From contig NZ_JARZHF010000005.1 of NCBI RefSeq assembly GCF_029891575.1, forward strand, positions 1-64,000: DNA of 64,000 bases, read 5' to 3'. Shown piece by piece: positions 36,777-44,315 of the stretch; the first letter of the stretch is position 1, and the number at the start of each line of letters is the position of its first letter. The notes beneath the pieces were generated by a model. The model saw only the letters and a program-made list of their open reading frames with translations, was not told the origin of the DNA and ran no database searches. A program made the translations under genes and the position numbers. The stretch is from Salipaludibacillus daqingensis. GTDB taxonomy: Bacteria; Bacillota; Bacilli; Bacillales; Salisediminibacteriaceae.

Positions 36777-37340
36777 TTAAGAAACGCAACATAGTTTTTT
36801 ACTTTCGTAGCGAACAATATTTCCATACGAATCAAATTGAACATGACAGCAGTCCATCAACGTTTGTTTTAACTTTGATTTTGCTCTGTGAACCCTCGTT
36901 TTTGACCCAGATAACGATACATTTATGTGTGAAGATATTTTCTGATGTTTCCAGTTTTCTCCTACATGTAACCAAAGAGGAAGCTGATATTTTTCAGGCA
37001 TTTCCTTCAACTTTCGAAGTAAATATGAACTACACTCTTTATTGTAGTTATCAGATTCACTTTCAGTTTCTTCAACCAATATTGATACATCTCCAATGGA
37101 GTCTGCAGGAATTTCCTTATTATTTTTTCTGTAAAAATCAATAAGATTATTTCTAGCAATTTGAAAAAGCCAAGCTCGAATATTATCTACTTTGTGAAGA
37201 GAATCTTGATTTATTAATACTTTTAACCATAAATTTTGAAATAAATCTTCGGCATCAAATCGATTGGATACTCGATGGTTGAAAAACTGACGCAATTCTT
37301 TTTCATATCTTTCAACATAGCGATCGATTTCATTCAGCAT
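36777..37340 (-). CDS. SigZ-like ECF RNA polymerase sigma factor
   Basis: A 187-residue ECF sigma factor. Region 2 is at about 20-70 (AEDLFQNLWLKVL, RAWLFQIARNNLIDFYR), region 4 at about 110-160. The tail is unusual and SigZ-like: MDCCHVQFDSYGNIV then KKLCCVS, two Cys-Cys pairs that could sense a thiophilic metal such as arsenite. No anti-sigma gene is next to it. The ATG at 37340 follows AAGGTGG at 8 bases; a GTG 12 bases upstream lies in that site. Likely cotranscribed with arsM. Arsenic sensing is inference. Confidence 0.82.
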   Translation of the reverse strand: MLNEIDRYVERYEKELRQFFNHRVSNRFDAEDLFQNLWLKVLINQDSLHKVDNIRAWLFQIARNNLIDFYRKNNKEIPADSIGDVSILVEETESESDNYNKECSSYLLRKLKEMPEKYQLPLWLHVGENWKHQKISSHINVSLSGSKTRVHRAKSKLKQTLMDCCHVQFDSYGNIVRYESKKLCCVS

Positions 37341-37424
37341 AATTTCCGCCACCTTTTATATAATCATTTACTTATATATTATAATATCCTTTATAAAAGA
37401 GCAACTTCTTCTCTCCACCATACT

Positions 37425-37462
37425 GAAAAACACCCTTGGCTCATGAAAAGAACCAAAGGTGT
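37425..37462 (-). terminator. terminator of the YtkA-like lipoprotein gene
   Basis: On the minus strand CACCTTTGG pairs with CCAAGGGTG and is followed by TTTTTC. It separates this gene from the sigma factor gene downstream. Confidence 0.75.
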
Positions 37463-37480
37463 AAGTTTTATATGTTACAT

Positions 37481-38257
37481 TCATTCAATTGTCAGAGAAT
37501 ATTGAACGTGCTCGTGAATATCTTCATCTTCCATATGAACAATAATATGATAGTCTCCTTCATCTTTAAATGAATGAATTGCTTCATATTGACCATCATT
37601 TATTTCTTCACCATCAATCCATTCATGCATCTCGTCTCCATGTTTCCATATTTCAAATTGAACGTCTCCATCAACCCAAGCTTCATCTTCCCATTCTACG
37701 TTTATAGATACCGTCACGTTATCGTCAACAGAAGCAGTTTCCGTTGTATTCCATTCCAATGTTAAGCTTTCATGTAAATGTTCTTCATGACTATGTTCGT
37801 GATCGTTATGATGAGCTTCATTGTTTTCTTCATCCATCTGAACATCTCCAATGAGAATATCTCCTACAGGCATGACATGACTTCCTCTTGCTGTAACATG
37901 AGGTTGAACCTTATAATGAGCTTCTTCTTGGAATAAATAAGAAACTGCATACATGCCGTCCACTCCAGGTAGATCTGCCTCAATCATCTCACTATCACTT
38001 TTTTCCCCGTCCATCCATACTTCAAAGATCACTTCACTAGCATCATCTACGATTTCTTCTCCTTGTGTTACGACAACTTCTAAGATAAGTTCTTCTCCAG
38101 GATCTGCTGACTCCGGGATCATTAATTCCGCTTCTAAAGGATCCAAATTAATATCATTGACGTTTGTCGGTCCTGTATTTTCCGGCTCTGACTCTCCACA
38201 AGCAACCGCTAAAGTTACAAAGCTAATAAACAACACACTATACCATAACTTTTTCAT
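37481..38257 (-). CDS. lipoprotein with two YtkA-like domains
   Basis: A 258-residue exported protein. A lipoprotein signal ends in LAVAC (Cys 20). Two FixH/YtkA-like immunoglobulin-type domains follow, about 35-135 and 165-257; both contain the pattern (I/V)(I/Q)FE(V/I)W and a closing H(Y/F)-x-V/I-x-(P/V)H strand. They are joined by a histidine-rich linker (about 146-163, HHNDHEHSHEEH). Such linkers bind divalent metals; YtkA-like domains occur in copper and respiratory contexts. Metal binding is inferred. GAGGTGA precedes the ATG. Confidence 0.8.
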   Translation of the reverse strand: MKKLWYSVLFISFVTLAVACGESEPENTGPTNVNDINLDPLEAELMIPESADPGEELILEVVVTQGEEIVDDASEVIFEVWMDGEKSDSEMIEADLPGVDGMYAVSYLFQEEAHYKVQPHVTARGSHVMPVGDILIGDVQMDEENNEAHHNDHEHSHEEHLHESLTLEWNTTETASVDDNVTVSINVEWEDEAWVDGDVQFEIWKHGDEMHEWIDGEEINDGQYEAIHSFKDEGDYHIIVHMEDEDIHEHVQYSLTIE

Positions 38258-38444
38258 CCTATCACCTCATCACCTATGTTTATCATTTAACCATAGTAAA
38301 AATATGTTCAACGTGATCATACATCAATTTAATATGCAATACCATAAAATAAGGAAACTTCACGTACAATTCACACTCTATACCCTTTTGTCCAAACTTC
38401 TATAAATTTTTCTAACCATATGTTTAAGGTACCAACGTCCTCCA

Positions 38445-38474
38445 TTGTCATAGCTGTTTTTAATGATGTATAAT
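38445..38474 (+). promoter_or_regulatory. promoter of the antisense (antitoxin) RNA
   Basis: TTGTCA (38445-38450), 18 bases, TATAAT (38469-38474): a near-consensus sigma-A promoter with no coding frame after it. Transcription would start near 38481 and run toward the toxin gene. Confidence 0.7.
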
Positions 38475-38480
38475 AGATTA

Positions 38481-38592
38481 GACTAGGCGCAGCAACGCCT
38501 AGTCCGAGTAATGATACCGTATAAAAACGGTTGTCATTGTTCTCACTTAAGAAATAGTCACCTTCGTAGTCGTTTGGGGGCTATTTCTTTTT
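38481..38592 (+). ncRNA. predicted type I antitoxin RNA (RatA/SR4-like)
   Basis: About 110 bases between a strong promoter and a terminator, with no reading frame. It can form three hairpins: a 9-bp stem at its 5' end (38481-38489 with 38496-38504), a second (38509-38537, AATGATACCGT with ACGGTTGTCATT), and a terminator (AAGAAATAG with CTATTTCTT, 38549-38589, then TTTG). Its 3' part is complementary to the end of the toxin frame and its whole length to the toxin mRNA's 3' untranslated region. Convergent overlap of this kind is the layout of txpA/ratA and bsrG/SR4. Confidence 0.65.
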
Positions 38593-38688
38593 GTTTAAAA
38601 CGACGACAATAGTTACAACTAATGTTAAAACGGCAAGAAATACTAAACTAAATTGCGAGAGTAAACTTAGTGCTTCATATGACGTCAA
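38581..38688 (-). CDS. holin-like type I toxin (TxpA/BsrG family)
   Basis: A 35-residue peptide beginning MTSYEALSLLSQF, then a single membrane helix (LVFLAVLTLVVTIVVVL) and a lysine tail NKKK. The TxYEAL start, FxxxVxAxLTxxV core and LNKKK end are those of the putative holin-like toxin family, whose members damage the membrane when overproduced. The start is TTG at 38688, eight bases after AAAGGGGG. A TGATATAAT extended -10 lies at 38744-38749. Its stop codon lies in the stem of the antisense RNA terminator. Confidence 0.78.
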   Translation of the reverse strand: MTSYEALSLLSQFSLVFLAVLTLVVTIVVVLNKKK

Positions 38689-38740
38689 AATACATTCCCC
38701 CTTTCTTAAAGGACTGAACACCGCTAAATCAAATTGCTTG

Positions 38741-38752
38741 TCCATTATATCA
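38741..38752 (-). promoter_or_regulatory. extended -10 promoter of the toxin gene
   Basis: On the minus strand TGATATAAT (38744-38752), a TGn extended -10. No good -35 is seen 17 bases upstream. The start would be near 38737, giving a leader of about 49 bases. Confidence 0.5.
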
Positions 38753-38838
38753 AACATACGTTCGCATATCTATAAACCAATGTTCTTAACTTTTAGTTAA
38801 TGAATATGAGAGAATAATCTATAAGAGGAGTGTTTCAT

Positions 38839-39618
38839 TTGGAAAAAGCTATATACAAAGTGAGAAAACGGGCAAAAAAATATAGAAATTGGTTTGAAAA
38901 AATATCTGTAAATCCTTTTCCATGGTTGATTCACGACAAGAATTACTTTTTAATTACATATACAAAGTCTTCTCATATTCAAGGGGTGGCTATTTTATCT
39001 GATAGTAAAGAAAATCCTCAACATGCTAAACAAGCTCATCAACCTCTTTTTTTATTTTATAGATTGATGAACCATATTCATATGACGGGTTATATGCGTT
39101 CAAATATAGATCTTACATATTTTAAAGACCCACTTAAACTATCTAGTGAAAGGGAAATTACCGCTTCTCAAGAAGGGCATGATCTTGTTCAAACACTTCT
39201 TGATAAACAATCGCAATTTAAAGGTATTTATGATCATTTTTTTACTCATTTATCAAGCTTAAATAAGCAACAACAGCCCATTTCTCAAACAGAACTAGAA
39301 CTCGCTATTGAAACTTCGTCCATGCTAGAGATATTGCATTATGAAATCATGTCAGAAATGTTTGAAGGTTTTGATGCGTTGAAGATTTGGTTTGACACAA
39401 TGAAAGATGAAGGTCTCTGGGAGAAACTCAACCAAAATCAACGTGTTTTCTTTCAGCAAATGATTCAAAATGAGTCTAATATGGAAGAAGAACTTAATAA
39501 TGTCCCCGTTGTAAAGCATAAAAATCGCGATAAAATGTTAAAGTTAACCAAAGAAAAATATGCAAAATTTAAAGAAGATAAACGAAAAGAAGAATCAAAA
39601 ACGTTGCGTTACCCATAA
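38839..39618 (+). CDS. uncharacterised protein
   Basis: A 259-residue soluble protein that I do not recognise. It starts very basic (EKAIYKVRKRAKKYRNW), has an alpha/beta N-terminal half, and a helical C-terminal half ending in a lysine-rich helix (about 230-255). No signal or membrane segment. The start is taken as TTG at 38839, eight bases after GAGGAG; a GTG at 38830 is too close to that site. It stands alone, beside the toxin-antitoxin locus. Confidence 0.65.
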   Translation: MEKAIYKVRKRAKKYRNWFEKISVNPFPWLIHDKNYFLITYTKSSHIQGVAILSDSKENPQHAKQAHQPLFLFYRLMNHIHMTGYMRSNIDLTYFKDPLKLSSEREITASQEGHDLVQTLLDKQSQFKGIYDHFFTHLSSLNKQQQPISQTELELAIETSSMLEILHYEIMSEMFEGFDALKIWFDTMKDEGLWEKLNQNQRVFFQQMIQNESNMEEELNNVPVVKHKNRDKMLKLTKEKYAKFKEDKRKEESKTLRYP

Positions 39619-39729
39619 TAAAGGAAATGAACTACATTCCTCGTTGGAGCAGGAACCTTATTAATTACAAAAGTTTGTATATGAGCAAAGAAGTAAAAAA
39701 TAACAGTGAATCGTAACAGAGAAAATGAT

Positions 39730-39763
39730 AAAAAGCCAACATGTCGTTAAATGTTGGCTTTTT
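39730..39763. terminator. bidirectional terminator
   Basis: AAAAAGCCAACAT and ATGTTGGCTTTTT pair around a 7-base loop, with A and T runs outside. It lies between convergent genes and can serve both. Confidence 0.85.
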
Positions 39764-39780
39764 ATATGAACAAATGAGAC

Positions 39781-41181
39781 CTATAATAAATAGTCAAAAG
39801 AAGTCGTAAATGGTTGAAGAAGACGGATGCCTACCTTTTTTATAAAGGAAACATCAAGGTTATCCTTAGCATTGTTCCCTATATAAAGTTGGCTTTTATC
39901 AACTAATTCATCTATATTTCCTTCTACTTTTCTAGCAAACTCTTCACCTTCAATAATGACCATTGTTTCCGTACTTAAAAAAGCACTTCTAGCATCGATA
40001 TTAAAGGAGCCCAGAACACTAATATAACTATCAAAGACGAACGTTTTACCGTGAATCGAATGAGGACCAATATATTCGTATAAAGCTAGATCACTTTCCA
40101 TCAAACTGTCCCTGCGAGAAACATAGCCAGAAAAAGCTAAGAGATTTGGTGTAGCTTGTTTTGAATTCGTCAAAATAATATTCTCATCTGCATTAATTTT
40201 TTTCAGGTCAACCATTGCTATCATTTCATTTGTAGGAATAATGTAAGGACTTTGTGCAACAATTGACTTTTCCGCCTTTTCAAACATTTGAATTAACTCA
40301 TGCCAAACAACAGGTTTTTTATTCAAACGCTCTAAAGGATTATGCACGACCTTTACTTCGTCGATGGGAACGGATAACTTTAGCCAATCTATTTTTCCAT
40401 CAATTCGATGATTAGAAGATCGCAACATTTGCGTCATTTGCTTATTCTTTATTGTTGCTTTTCGCTCTTGATTCTTGCTTAATTTATAAATTGCTTCAGT
40501 AGTATACTCATGATCAAATAACGAATCAAAGTAGTCGCTAAGGGCTGTGACAACATTTTCTGTACTTTTGTCTTTGTCCTCCTTATCACCTGTATAAATG
40601 AGGACGACATCTCGGTCATTAACCGATTTATCATTTTCATCATTTGTAAAATATTTATCCCCGATGTTCCTTCCACCTGTCATCGCAAATGTACCGTCTA
40701 CTAGAATGAGTTTGTCGTGAAGACGATTGTTCCATGTCCAAGGACGAAAGGGATTAAATGATTCGTAATATTTAAGCGTGATATTCGGATGAGAGCTGAG
40801 TAAATGTGGAAGGGATCGTAAGTCACCTCTCATATTATGAAGCAATCCATCAAACAAAATTCTAACCTCAATCCCTCGATCAGCTGCTTCCAAAACACTT
40901 GCAAAAAATAAGTCTGCCCATTCACCTGCGTGAATCGTATGATAAGTAATGTCGAGGCTATGTTCTGCTTGATCAATCAACTCAAGTCTAGCAATTCCAG
41001 ATTCTTCCCTTTCTTCTAAAACAGCAGCTCGATGGTCGCCTTTAACATTAGAAACATAATCATGTTCGACAAATGTATCTTCAGGCTCCATCCAACGAAA
41101 GATAAGCCCTCCAAAAACAAAAGCAAATAGGAGATACATGATAATACTTCGCTTTATATTTTTTCGATACATGCCTTTCAT
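39781..41181 (-). CDS. phospholipase D / cardiolipin synthase-like protein
   Basis: A 466-residue protein with one N-terminal membrane helix (about 12-30) and two HKD motifs: HDKLILVDGTFAMTGGRN (about 155-172) and HGKTFVFDSYISVLGSFN (about 378-395). These are the paired active sites of the PLD superfamily. Cardiolipin synthases usually have two N-terminal helices, so it may be a different phosphatidyltransferase or phospholipase facing outward. It follows the sensor kinase gene by 47 bases with no terminator, suggesting a shared transcript with the two-component system. Confidence 0.85.
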   Translation of the reverse strand: MKGMYRKNIKRSIIMYLLFAFVFGGLIFRWMEPEDTFVEHDYVSNVKGDHRAAVLEEREESGIARLELIDQAEHSLDITYHTIHAGEWADLFFASVLEAADRGIEVRILFDGLLHNMRGDLRSLPHLLSSHPNITLKYYESFNPFRPWTWNNRLHDKLILVDGTFAMTGGRNIGDKYFTNDENDKSVNDRDVVLIYTGDKEDKDKSTENVVTALSDYFDSLFDHEYTTEAIYKLSKNQERKATIKNKQMTQMLRSSNHRIDGKIDWLKLSVPIDEVKVVHNPLERLNKKPVVWHELIQMFEKAEKSIVAQSPYIIPTNEMIAMVDLKKINADENIILTNSKQATPNLLAFSGYVSRRDSLMESDLALYEYIGPHSIHGKTFVFDSYISVLGSFNIDARSAFLSTETMVIIEGEEFARKVEGNIDELVDKSQLYIGNNAKDNLDVSFIKKVGIRLLQPFTTSFDYLL

Positions 41182-41228
41182 TATTCGTTCACATCCTAAT
41201 AAAACTGTTTTGAAGATCCTCTCATCGA

Positions 41229-42626
41229 TTACTGTTTTGGAAGAACAATTTTAATATCAGTTCCTTCATTGATTTCACTATCCACATTGATAGTAGCATC
41301 ATGTAGATCAATAATTTGTTTTACAATAGACAAACCAATTCCAGTTCCTGATCTTTTCGACCTTGCCTTATCCGTTTTATAAAATCTATCCCAAATATGG
41401 CTCAGCTCTTCTTTTGTCATACCTTTTCCTTTATCACTAATGAGTACTTCTACGTCAATTTCTTTCTCGATTATTTTTAATTGTATACTACTGTTTGGAT
41501 CCGAATTCTGTACAGCATTTTGCAATAAATTAATCCAAACTTGTTCCATTCTCTCTTCATCTGCAAATATAATTATTTCATCTTCTGACGTTAACTCCAT
41601 ATCAATTTGGTGCTCAGAAGCGCTCGGTTCCATTTTTGCTATGATCATACGAAGTTGTTCTGCTACATTATATTGTTTTTTCTCTAAATTCCAATTCCCT
41701 GCTTCTATACTCGCTGTGTCCAACAGATCATTCACCAATTTCATCAGTCTATCTGTTTCATTTCGCATAATCGTTAAATAATGTTTCTGTTTTTCAGCAG
41801 GGATCGTTCCATCCATCATTGCCCCCAAAAAACCTCTAATTGACGTCAAAGGTGAGCGAAGATCATGCGACACATTTGCTACAAAATCTTTTCTTAACTG
41901 ATCAAGGCTACCAAGTTCTTTAGCCATATGATTAAAAGTATTCGCTAATTGACCGATTTCATCTTTGCTATCAACATGTATTCTATGAGAGAAATCTCCT
42001 TTTGCATATTGCATCGCACTATTTCTCATTTTTCTCAAAGGTGCTGTCATTCTTCTTGAAACAAAAAAGATTATAATAGCGGTCAAAGAAACGGTAACAA
42101 GAGACGTAATAAAGTTTATCCATACAATTTGACTTGATTCACGATCAAATTCATGAAAAAACATGACCATCGCATGCTCAGGAGAATCCGCATCTGGTAT
42201 CGTTAACGGAGCTGCCATCATATACACGATCTCAAATCCATCCGTTCGAACACGCCTATTCATCGTTTCTCCTTGAAGAGCATCATGAACGACACTTTGA
42301 GATACACCAAGATCTTCTAAGAACCCATGGTGGTATAAAGCATCACCATTACCATCGAAAAGTAATATTTGTCTGTTTTCTTGATTCATGCTCATTTCTA
42401 ATGATGTAAGCAGCGTTTCTTCATCCCATCCTTGTTGCCTAGCTTCACGGAAATGTTCAACTAATCGTTCCCCTTGATGATCAAATGTTTTATTATATCG
42501 AGTTGTCATCTCGTTATGAATCAAAGAGTTTAATAAAAGAGCAAATACAAGAAAGGAAAATAGTAAAATTAATAAATGTGACGAAAAGAGTTTTATAAAC
42601 ATTCCTTTATTTTTAAACATGGTCAT
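41229..42626 (-). CDS. HAMP-domain sensor histidine kinase
   Basis: A 465-residue membrane sensor kinase. Helices at about 11-33 and 168-190 enclose an extracellular sensor domain of about 135 residues. HAMP (about 191-243), phosphoacceptor H254 (NVSHDLRSPLTS) and the ATPase domain with NAVQNS (N box), DKGKGM and GTGIGLSI follow. Its start overlaps the response regulator stop by 14 bases. A second ATG at 42620 is better spaced from GAGG. The stimulus is unknown. Confidence 0.92.
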   Translation of the reverse strand: MTMFKNKGMFIKLFSSHLLILLFSFLVFALLLNSLIHNEMTTRYNKTFDHQGERLVEHFREARQQGWDEETLLTSLEMSMNQENRQILLFDGNGDALYHHGFLEDLGVSQSVVHDALQGETMNRRVRTDGFEIVYMMAAPLTIPDADSPEHAMVMFFHEFDRESSQIVWINFITSLVTVSLTAIIIFFVSRRMTAPLRKMRNSAMQYAKGDFSHRIHVDSKDEIGQLANTFNHMAKELGSLDQLRKDFVANVSHDLRSPLTSIRGFLGAMMDGTIPAEKQKHYLTIMRNETDRLMKLVNDLLDTASIEAGNWNLEKKQYNVAEQLRMIIAKMEPSASEHQIDMELTSEDEIIIFADEERMEQVWINLLQNAVQNSDPNSSIQLKIIEKEIDVEVLISDKGKGMTKEELSHIWDRFYKTDKARSKRSGTGIGLSIVKQIIDLHDATINVDSEINEGTDIKIVLPKQ

Positions 42627-43311
42627 TTACCTCGAATTTATAACCTACTCCGCGAATTGTTTTTAGTTTCCAATAAGGCCACTCATCGCCTATCTTCTCA
42701 CGAATTCGCTTAATATGGACATCAATCGTTCGAACATCTCCTTCATAATCATAACCCCAAATCGAATCCACTAACTGTTGACGAGTGAATACTTGGTTTT
42801 TTTCCAATGCAAGAAAGTAAAGGAGTTCCAATTCTTTTGAAGGCAAAATAACAGACTCATTTTTTCTCAACAATTGATGCTGCTGAACATCTATTTGCAT
42901 GTTCTCAAAATACAATGACTTTCTTTCATGTTTATAAGGACTTGTTCTTCTTAAAATAGCTTGCATACGAGCTATAATTTCTTTAGGTTCAAAAGGTTTC
43001 ACTACATAATCATCGGCACCCAGCTGCAATCCTTTAATTTTGTCATAACTTTCTCCTTTACCAGTAAGCATAAGGATTGGAACTTGTCTCTCGTCTCTTC
43101 GTATTTCTCGACAGACTTCCCAACCATCCATTTTTGGTAACATGATATCTAAAATAACAAAATCTGGCGCCTCATCATAATACATTTCCCATCCAGCTTC
43201 GCCATCATAGGCCATTGAGACAAGAAACCCTTCTTGGACTAAATATAATTCCAATAAATCAGAAATGAACGGATCATCTTCGATAATAAGTACTTTCACC
43301 GCTTCTGTCAT
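42613..43311 (-). CDS. OmpR-family response regulator
   Basis: A 232-residue regulator. The receiver domain has acidic pocket E11-D12-D13, phosphoacceptor D55 (VILDIMLPKMDGW), and K105-P106 region in DDYVVKPFEP. The C-terminal winged helix (about 132-228) has TRQQLVDSIWGYDYEGDVRTIDVHIKRIREKI. AGGAGGTGG precedes the ATG. It is the partner of the overlapping kinase and probably also controls the phospholipase D-like gene, by position only. Confidence 0.93.
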   Translation of the reverse strand: MTEAVKVLIIEDDPFISDLLELYLVQEGFLVSMAYDGEAGWEMYYDEAPDFVILDIMLPKMDGWEVCREIRRDERQVPILMLTGKGESYDKIKGLQLGADDYVVKPFEPKEIIARMQAILRRTSPYKHERKSLYFENMQIDVQQHQLLRKNESVILPSKELELLYFLALEKNQVFTRQQLVDSIWGYDYEGDVRTIDVHIKRIREKIGDEWPYWKLKTIRGVGYKFEVNDHV

Positions 43312-43431
43312 GGAACCACCTCCTACACCAATCTATCTGTCTAGCCTGATTATCTCATGAATACACATGGAAAAGCTCATGGGACTTATTTGTCCACATA
43401 AGCTCTAACAAATTTATTATAAACAGCTATT

Positions 43432-43542
43432 CTATCTAGCTGGTTTTGTTTTCGGTCGGTAACACAATTCTACTTGAATTCCTCGCTGTTTAAGTTTGTC
43501 CTTGATGTCATAAAGTGATTTTCGAGATTTTTCAACAGGCAT
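43432..43542 (-). CDS. 36-residue basic protein coupled to alarmone synthetase
   Basis: A 36-residue frame that starts on the last base of the upstream synthetase stop (TGATG). GGAGG lies 8 bases before its ATG, within the synthetase 3' end, so coupled translation is expected. The product is basic, MPVEKSRKSLYDIKDKLKQR near the start, then IQVELCYRPKTKP, with no membrane segment. I recognise no family. A frame this short could be chance, but the ribosome site is strong. Confidence 0.55.
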   Translation of the reverse strand: MPVEKSRKSLYDIKDKLKQRGIQVELCYRPKTKPAR

Positions 43543-44207
43543 CACTTTGTCCTCCCTCCATCCGAATGCAGTGAAATGACTTTTTTTGTACTCGTTTCAT
43601 GAAGACCTTCTACTGCATCATGAATAACTTTCATTTTCTCGTCCATTTCTTTTACTGTATCGGCAGCTTCTTTTAGACCTTTCTCCAAATACTGAGGGAT
43701 ATCCGATTGATATTTATAATAAATTTTATGTTCAAGGCTAGCCCAGAAATCCATCGCAAGTGTTCGAATCTGAACTTCAACGTAAACGTGTTCCATTCCT
43801 TTTGAAAGAGTAATTGGAACTTGAACAATCAAGTGCATGCTTTGGTATCCATTGGCTTTTGGAAAACGAATATAGTCCTTCACTTCCATTATTTTCAAAT
43901 CATTCCGGTTCATCATCAACTCATATAAGTGATAAACGTCTGATTTAAATGGTGTGACAATTCTCATTCCCGCTACATCAAACAAGTTTGCTTTTGCATT
44001 AGCTACTGTTGGTTCGATCCCTTTTCTTTCTAATTTATCCATCATGCTTTGCGGTGTCTTTAATCTTGTTTTTACGTGTTCAATGAGACTATCTTCTTCC
44101 ATATATTTTGTTTCTTCCACCATAATGTTCACTTTCGTTCTTAATTCATCTAGGGCAAATTTATAAGGTAATAAAAAATTTTTCCAAACCGTTATCTTAT
44201 GTTCCAT
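43542..44207 (-). CDS. small alarmone synthetase (RelP/YwaC type)
   Basis: A 221-residue single-domain (p)ppGpp synthetase. The RelA_SpoT synthetase signatures are VAGMRIVTPF, GYQSMHLIVQVP and VEVQIRTLAMDFWASLEHKIYYK. There is no hydrolase, TGS or ACT domain. YKFALDELRTK and ASLEHKIYYK are nearer to YwaC (RelP) than to YjbM (RelQ). It transfers pyrophosphate from ATP to GTP or GDP. The ATG at 44207 follows GGAGG at 9 bases. It lies 108 bases after the gerC gene of operon 1 with no clear terminator between. Confidence 0.88.
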   Translation of the reverse strand: MEHKITVWKNFLLPYKFALDELRTKVNIMVEETKYMEEDSLIEHVKTRLKTPQSMMDKLERKGIEPTVANAKANLFDVAGMRIVTPFKSDVYHLYELMMNRNDLKIMEVKDYIRFPKANGYQSMHLIVQVPITLSKGMEHVYVEVQIRTLAMDFWASLEHKIYYKYQSDIPQYLEKGLKEAADTVKEMDEKMKVIHDAVEGLHETSTKKVISLHSDGGRTK

Positions 44208-44315
44208 TCCTTTTCGCCTCCACACGGTTATTCTATAAGAGGATCATAGCAAATGAATATGAACATAAAATGAACAGATAAAATTATTTTGGAAGGTTTA
44301 CATATATCTCAACAT

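Noticed and set aside
36731-37144. 137-codon plus-strand frame opposite the SigZ-like gene
   Set aside because: Fully antisense to a clear sigma factor, with no ribosome site and Phe/Ser/His-rich composition.
38591-38800. Plus-strand 69-codon frame covering the toxin gene
   Set aside because: It is the antisense of the toxin frame, has no ribosome site, and begins inside the terminator T run.
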